DNA of 64,000 bases from Planctomyces sp. SH-PL14 (GTDB lineage Bacteria > Planctomycetota > Planctomycetia > Planctomycetales > Planctomycetaceae): the NCBI RefSeq assembly GCF_001610835.1, contig NZ_CP011270.1, forward strand, positions 1,488,001 through 1,552,000, written 5' to 3'. Positions 62,846 through 64,000 of the stretch are shown here, one piece after another. The translations under genes were made by a program, and so were the position numbers. The first letter of the stretch is position 1. Each line of letters begins with the position of its first letter. Under the pieces are notes generated by a model that saw nothing but the letters and a program-made list of their open reading frames with translations, did not search any database and was not told the DNA's origin.

Positions 62846-64000
62846 TCAGCTCGCCGGAGAAATGCGCTGAGCGACTCGCGCCGCCGCCAGCAGCAGAATC
62901 TGAGATCCAATCAACAACGCCTGCTCATCAATATCAAACGTCGGAGCATGCAACTGCGGCCACTTCTCCCCACCCGGCCGGGCACACCCCAGCCGCAGCA
63001 TCGCGCCAGGAGCCTCCGTCAGAAACCCGCCAAAATCCTCCGCCCCAAGACTCGGCCAATCCAGAATTCGGACCCCCGCCTCCCCGACGACGAACTTCGC
63101 CGCATCGTGAAGGGACTCGGTCACCGCCCGGTCATTGATCACCGCATCCAGCGGACAGAGGAACTGAAGGTCGATCGTCGCCCCCGTCGCTTGGCTCACT
63201 CCCGCCGCAATCTCCCGCATCCGCCGCTGAAGCGTCGCCCGGATCACATGATCGACATTCCGGAGAGTCCCCAGGATCTCCACCCGGTCCGGAATGACAT
63301 TGCAGAGCGTGCCGCCCGCGATCTTCCCCGCCGTAAAGACCGAAGGGCTCCGGGAATCGACCGCCCGCGGCAGAAGCGTGTAGTAAGCCGAGAGCAACTG
63401 GACCGCAGCAGCAACAGGATCGTCCGTGTAATGCGGCCGGGCCGAGTGCCCCCCCCGGCCCGTGATCGTGATCTGGACCTCATCGAGATTGGCGGTCAGC
63501 GCCCCATACCGGATGCCCACGGTCCCACACGGCAACTCCGGCTCGACATGAAGTCCGAGGATCGCCGACACCCCCGCCATCGCCCCCTGCCGAACCATCG
63601 AGACCGCCCCTTCGCCGGTCTCCTCTGCCGGCTGAAAAATCGCGCGAAGCCGGAAAGGACGCGGCGGAGTCGCCCCCTCGGCCAGAACGCGGACGGTCGA
63701 CAACAGCCCTTCAAGGACCATCGTCGTGTGGCAGTCGTGCCCGCAAGCGTGGCAGATCCCGTCCCGCGTCGAGCGGTACTCACAGCTCTTCTGGTCCTGG
63801 AGCCGCAGGGCGTCGATGTCCGCCCGCAGCGCGATGACCGGGCCGGTTTCGGCGGCATTGCCTACCGCCAGATCGGCGACGACCCCCGTCCCCCCTTCCA
63901 TCAGCCGGGCCGGAACCGCCGCTGCCGAAAGACGAGCCAGGATGTAGCGGGAGGTCTCGTGCTCAAACCGGCTCGGCTCCGGATTGCGATGGATGTGACG
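62846..64000 (-). CDS. M20 family amidohydrolase (partial, N-terminus off the right edge)
   Basis: This is a zinc-dependent aminoacylase/amidohydrolase of the M20D type (hippurate, N-acyl-amino acid or IAA-conjugate hydrolase). 384 aa are visible. RHIHRNPEPS at the truncated N-terminal edge corresponds to the family's RRxxHxxPE start, so only a few residues are missing. Metal-site motifs are ALRADIDALRLQ, CHACGHDCHTTMVLEG and AIFQPAEETGEGA. A dimerisation insert (about residues 150-270; GRGGHSARPHYTDDP) and the final WPSLGAEDFGGFL complete the family. It is a housekeeping-type enzyme, apparently unconnected with its neighbours. Confidence 0.92.
   Translation of the reverse strand, partial: RHIHRNPEPSRFEHETSRYILARLSAAAVPARLMEGGTGVVADLAVGNAAETGPVIALRADIDALRLQDQKSCEYRSTRDGICHACGHDCHTTMVLEGLLSTVRVLAEGATPPRPFRLRAIFQPAEETGEGAVSMVRQGAMAGVSAILGLHVEPELPCGTVGIRYGALTANLDEVQITITGRGGHSARPHYTDDPVAAAVQLLSAYYTLLPRAVDSRSPSVFTAGKIAGGTLCNVIPDRVEILGTLRNVDHVIRATLQRRMREIAAGVSQATGATIDLQFLCPLDAVINDRAVTESLHDAAKFVVGEAGVRILDWPSLGAEDFGGFLTEAPGAMLRLGCARPGGEKWPQLHAPTFDIDEQALLIGSQILLLAAARVAQRISPAS

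Noticed and set aside
1-64000. CRISPR arrays, rRNA operons, riboswitches
   Set aside because: No regularly spaced direct repeats of 25-40 bp, no rRNA-like stretches and no recognisable riboswitch cores were seen.

Overview
The window looks like chromosomal DNA of a GC-rich member of the Planctomycetota. The evidence is a DUF1549/DUF1553 (PSCyt/PSD) gene followed by a DUF1501 gene, a single sulfatase with a planctomycete-type layout, a BlaI/BlaR1 pair whose protease carries extra beta-sandwich domains, giant TPR proteins, and several ECF sigma factors. Most of the window is very GC-rich. Roughly 2.5-8.4 kb is visibly less so, and it holds the imported genes.

Left accessory region (about 0-12 kb). 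An SNF2-type ATPase and a small hypothetical gene lie on the minus strand. Diverging from them is a compact restriction-modification operon: a Dcm-like cytosine methyltransferase with an N-terminal HTH, a Vsr mismatch endonuclease and an EcoRII-like restriction enzyme. The restriction gene converges on, and overlaps, a five-gene phage lysis cassette on the minus strand: a TM/coiled-coil protein, a DUF5675 protein, a holin-like protein and an interleaved spanin pair. Next come a dead ISAs1-family element with its middle inverted in place, a tiny ORF, an unrecognised 418-aa gene and a tyrosine recombinase. The recombinase is followed by small repeats and a terminator. No tRNA, rRNA or CRISPR array was seen anywhere.

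Central and right regions. A MerR-type promoter dyad precedes a copper P1B-ATPase. An ECF sigma factor is followed by a 9.9-kb gene for a membrane-anchored FecR-VIT-vWA-TPR giant. Then come a sulfatase, the blaI-blaR1 pair with a palindromic operator, the DUF1549/1553-DUF1501 pair, a TPR/gluzincin protein, an M50 protease-cutA pair, a hotdog thioesterase, a GH57 glucanotransferase-like enzyme and an HPF-like protein. From 43.7 to 47.6 kb a tight three-gene cluster encodes an asparagine-synthetase-like ligase without its glutaminase cysteine, a radical SAM enzyme and a flavin halogenase-like enzyme. It is the best candidate here for an uncharacterised pathway. After it lie an N-acetylneuraminate lyase-like gene, a RedB/hybrid kinase/diguanylate cyclase signalling operon, an FAD oxidoreductase-ECF41 operon with a consensus ECF41 promoter, a GT2 glycosyltransferase, a minus-strand kinase/regulator/kinase/ApbE operon, and an M20 amidohydrolase cut by the right edge.

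Four copies of a roughly 300-320 bp MITE-like repeat with inverted, hairpin-forming ends occupy intergenic gaps at 14.8, 43.3, 56.3 and 62.5 kb. Two further hairpin-type repeats lie at 25.9 and 31.2 kb. All functional calls come from reading motifs and remembered family features; no database search was run.
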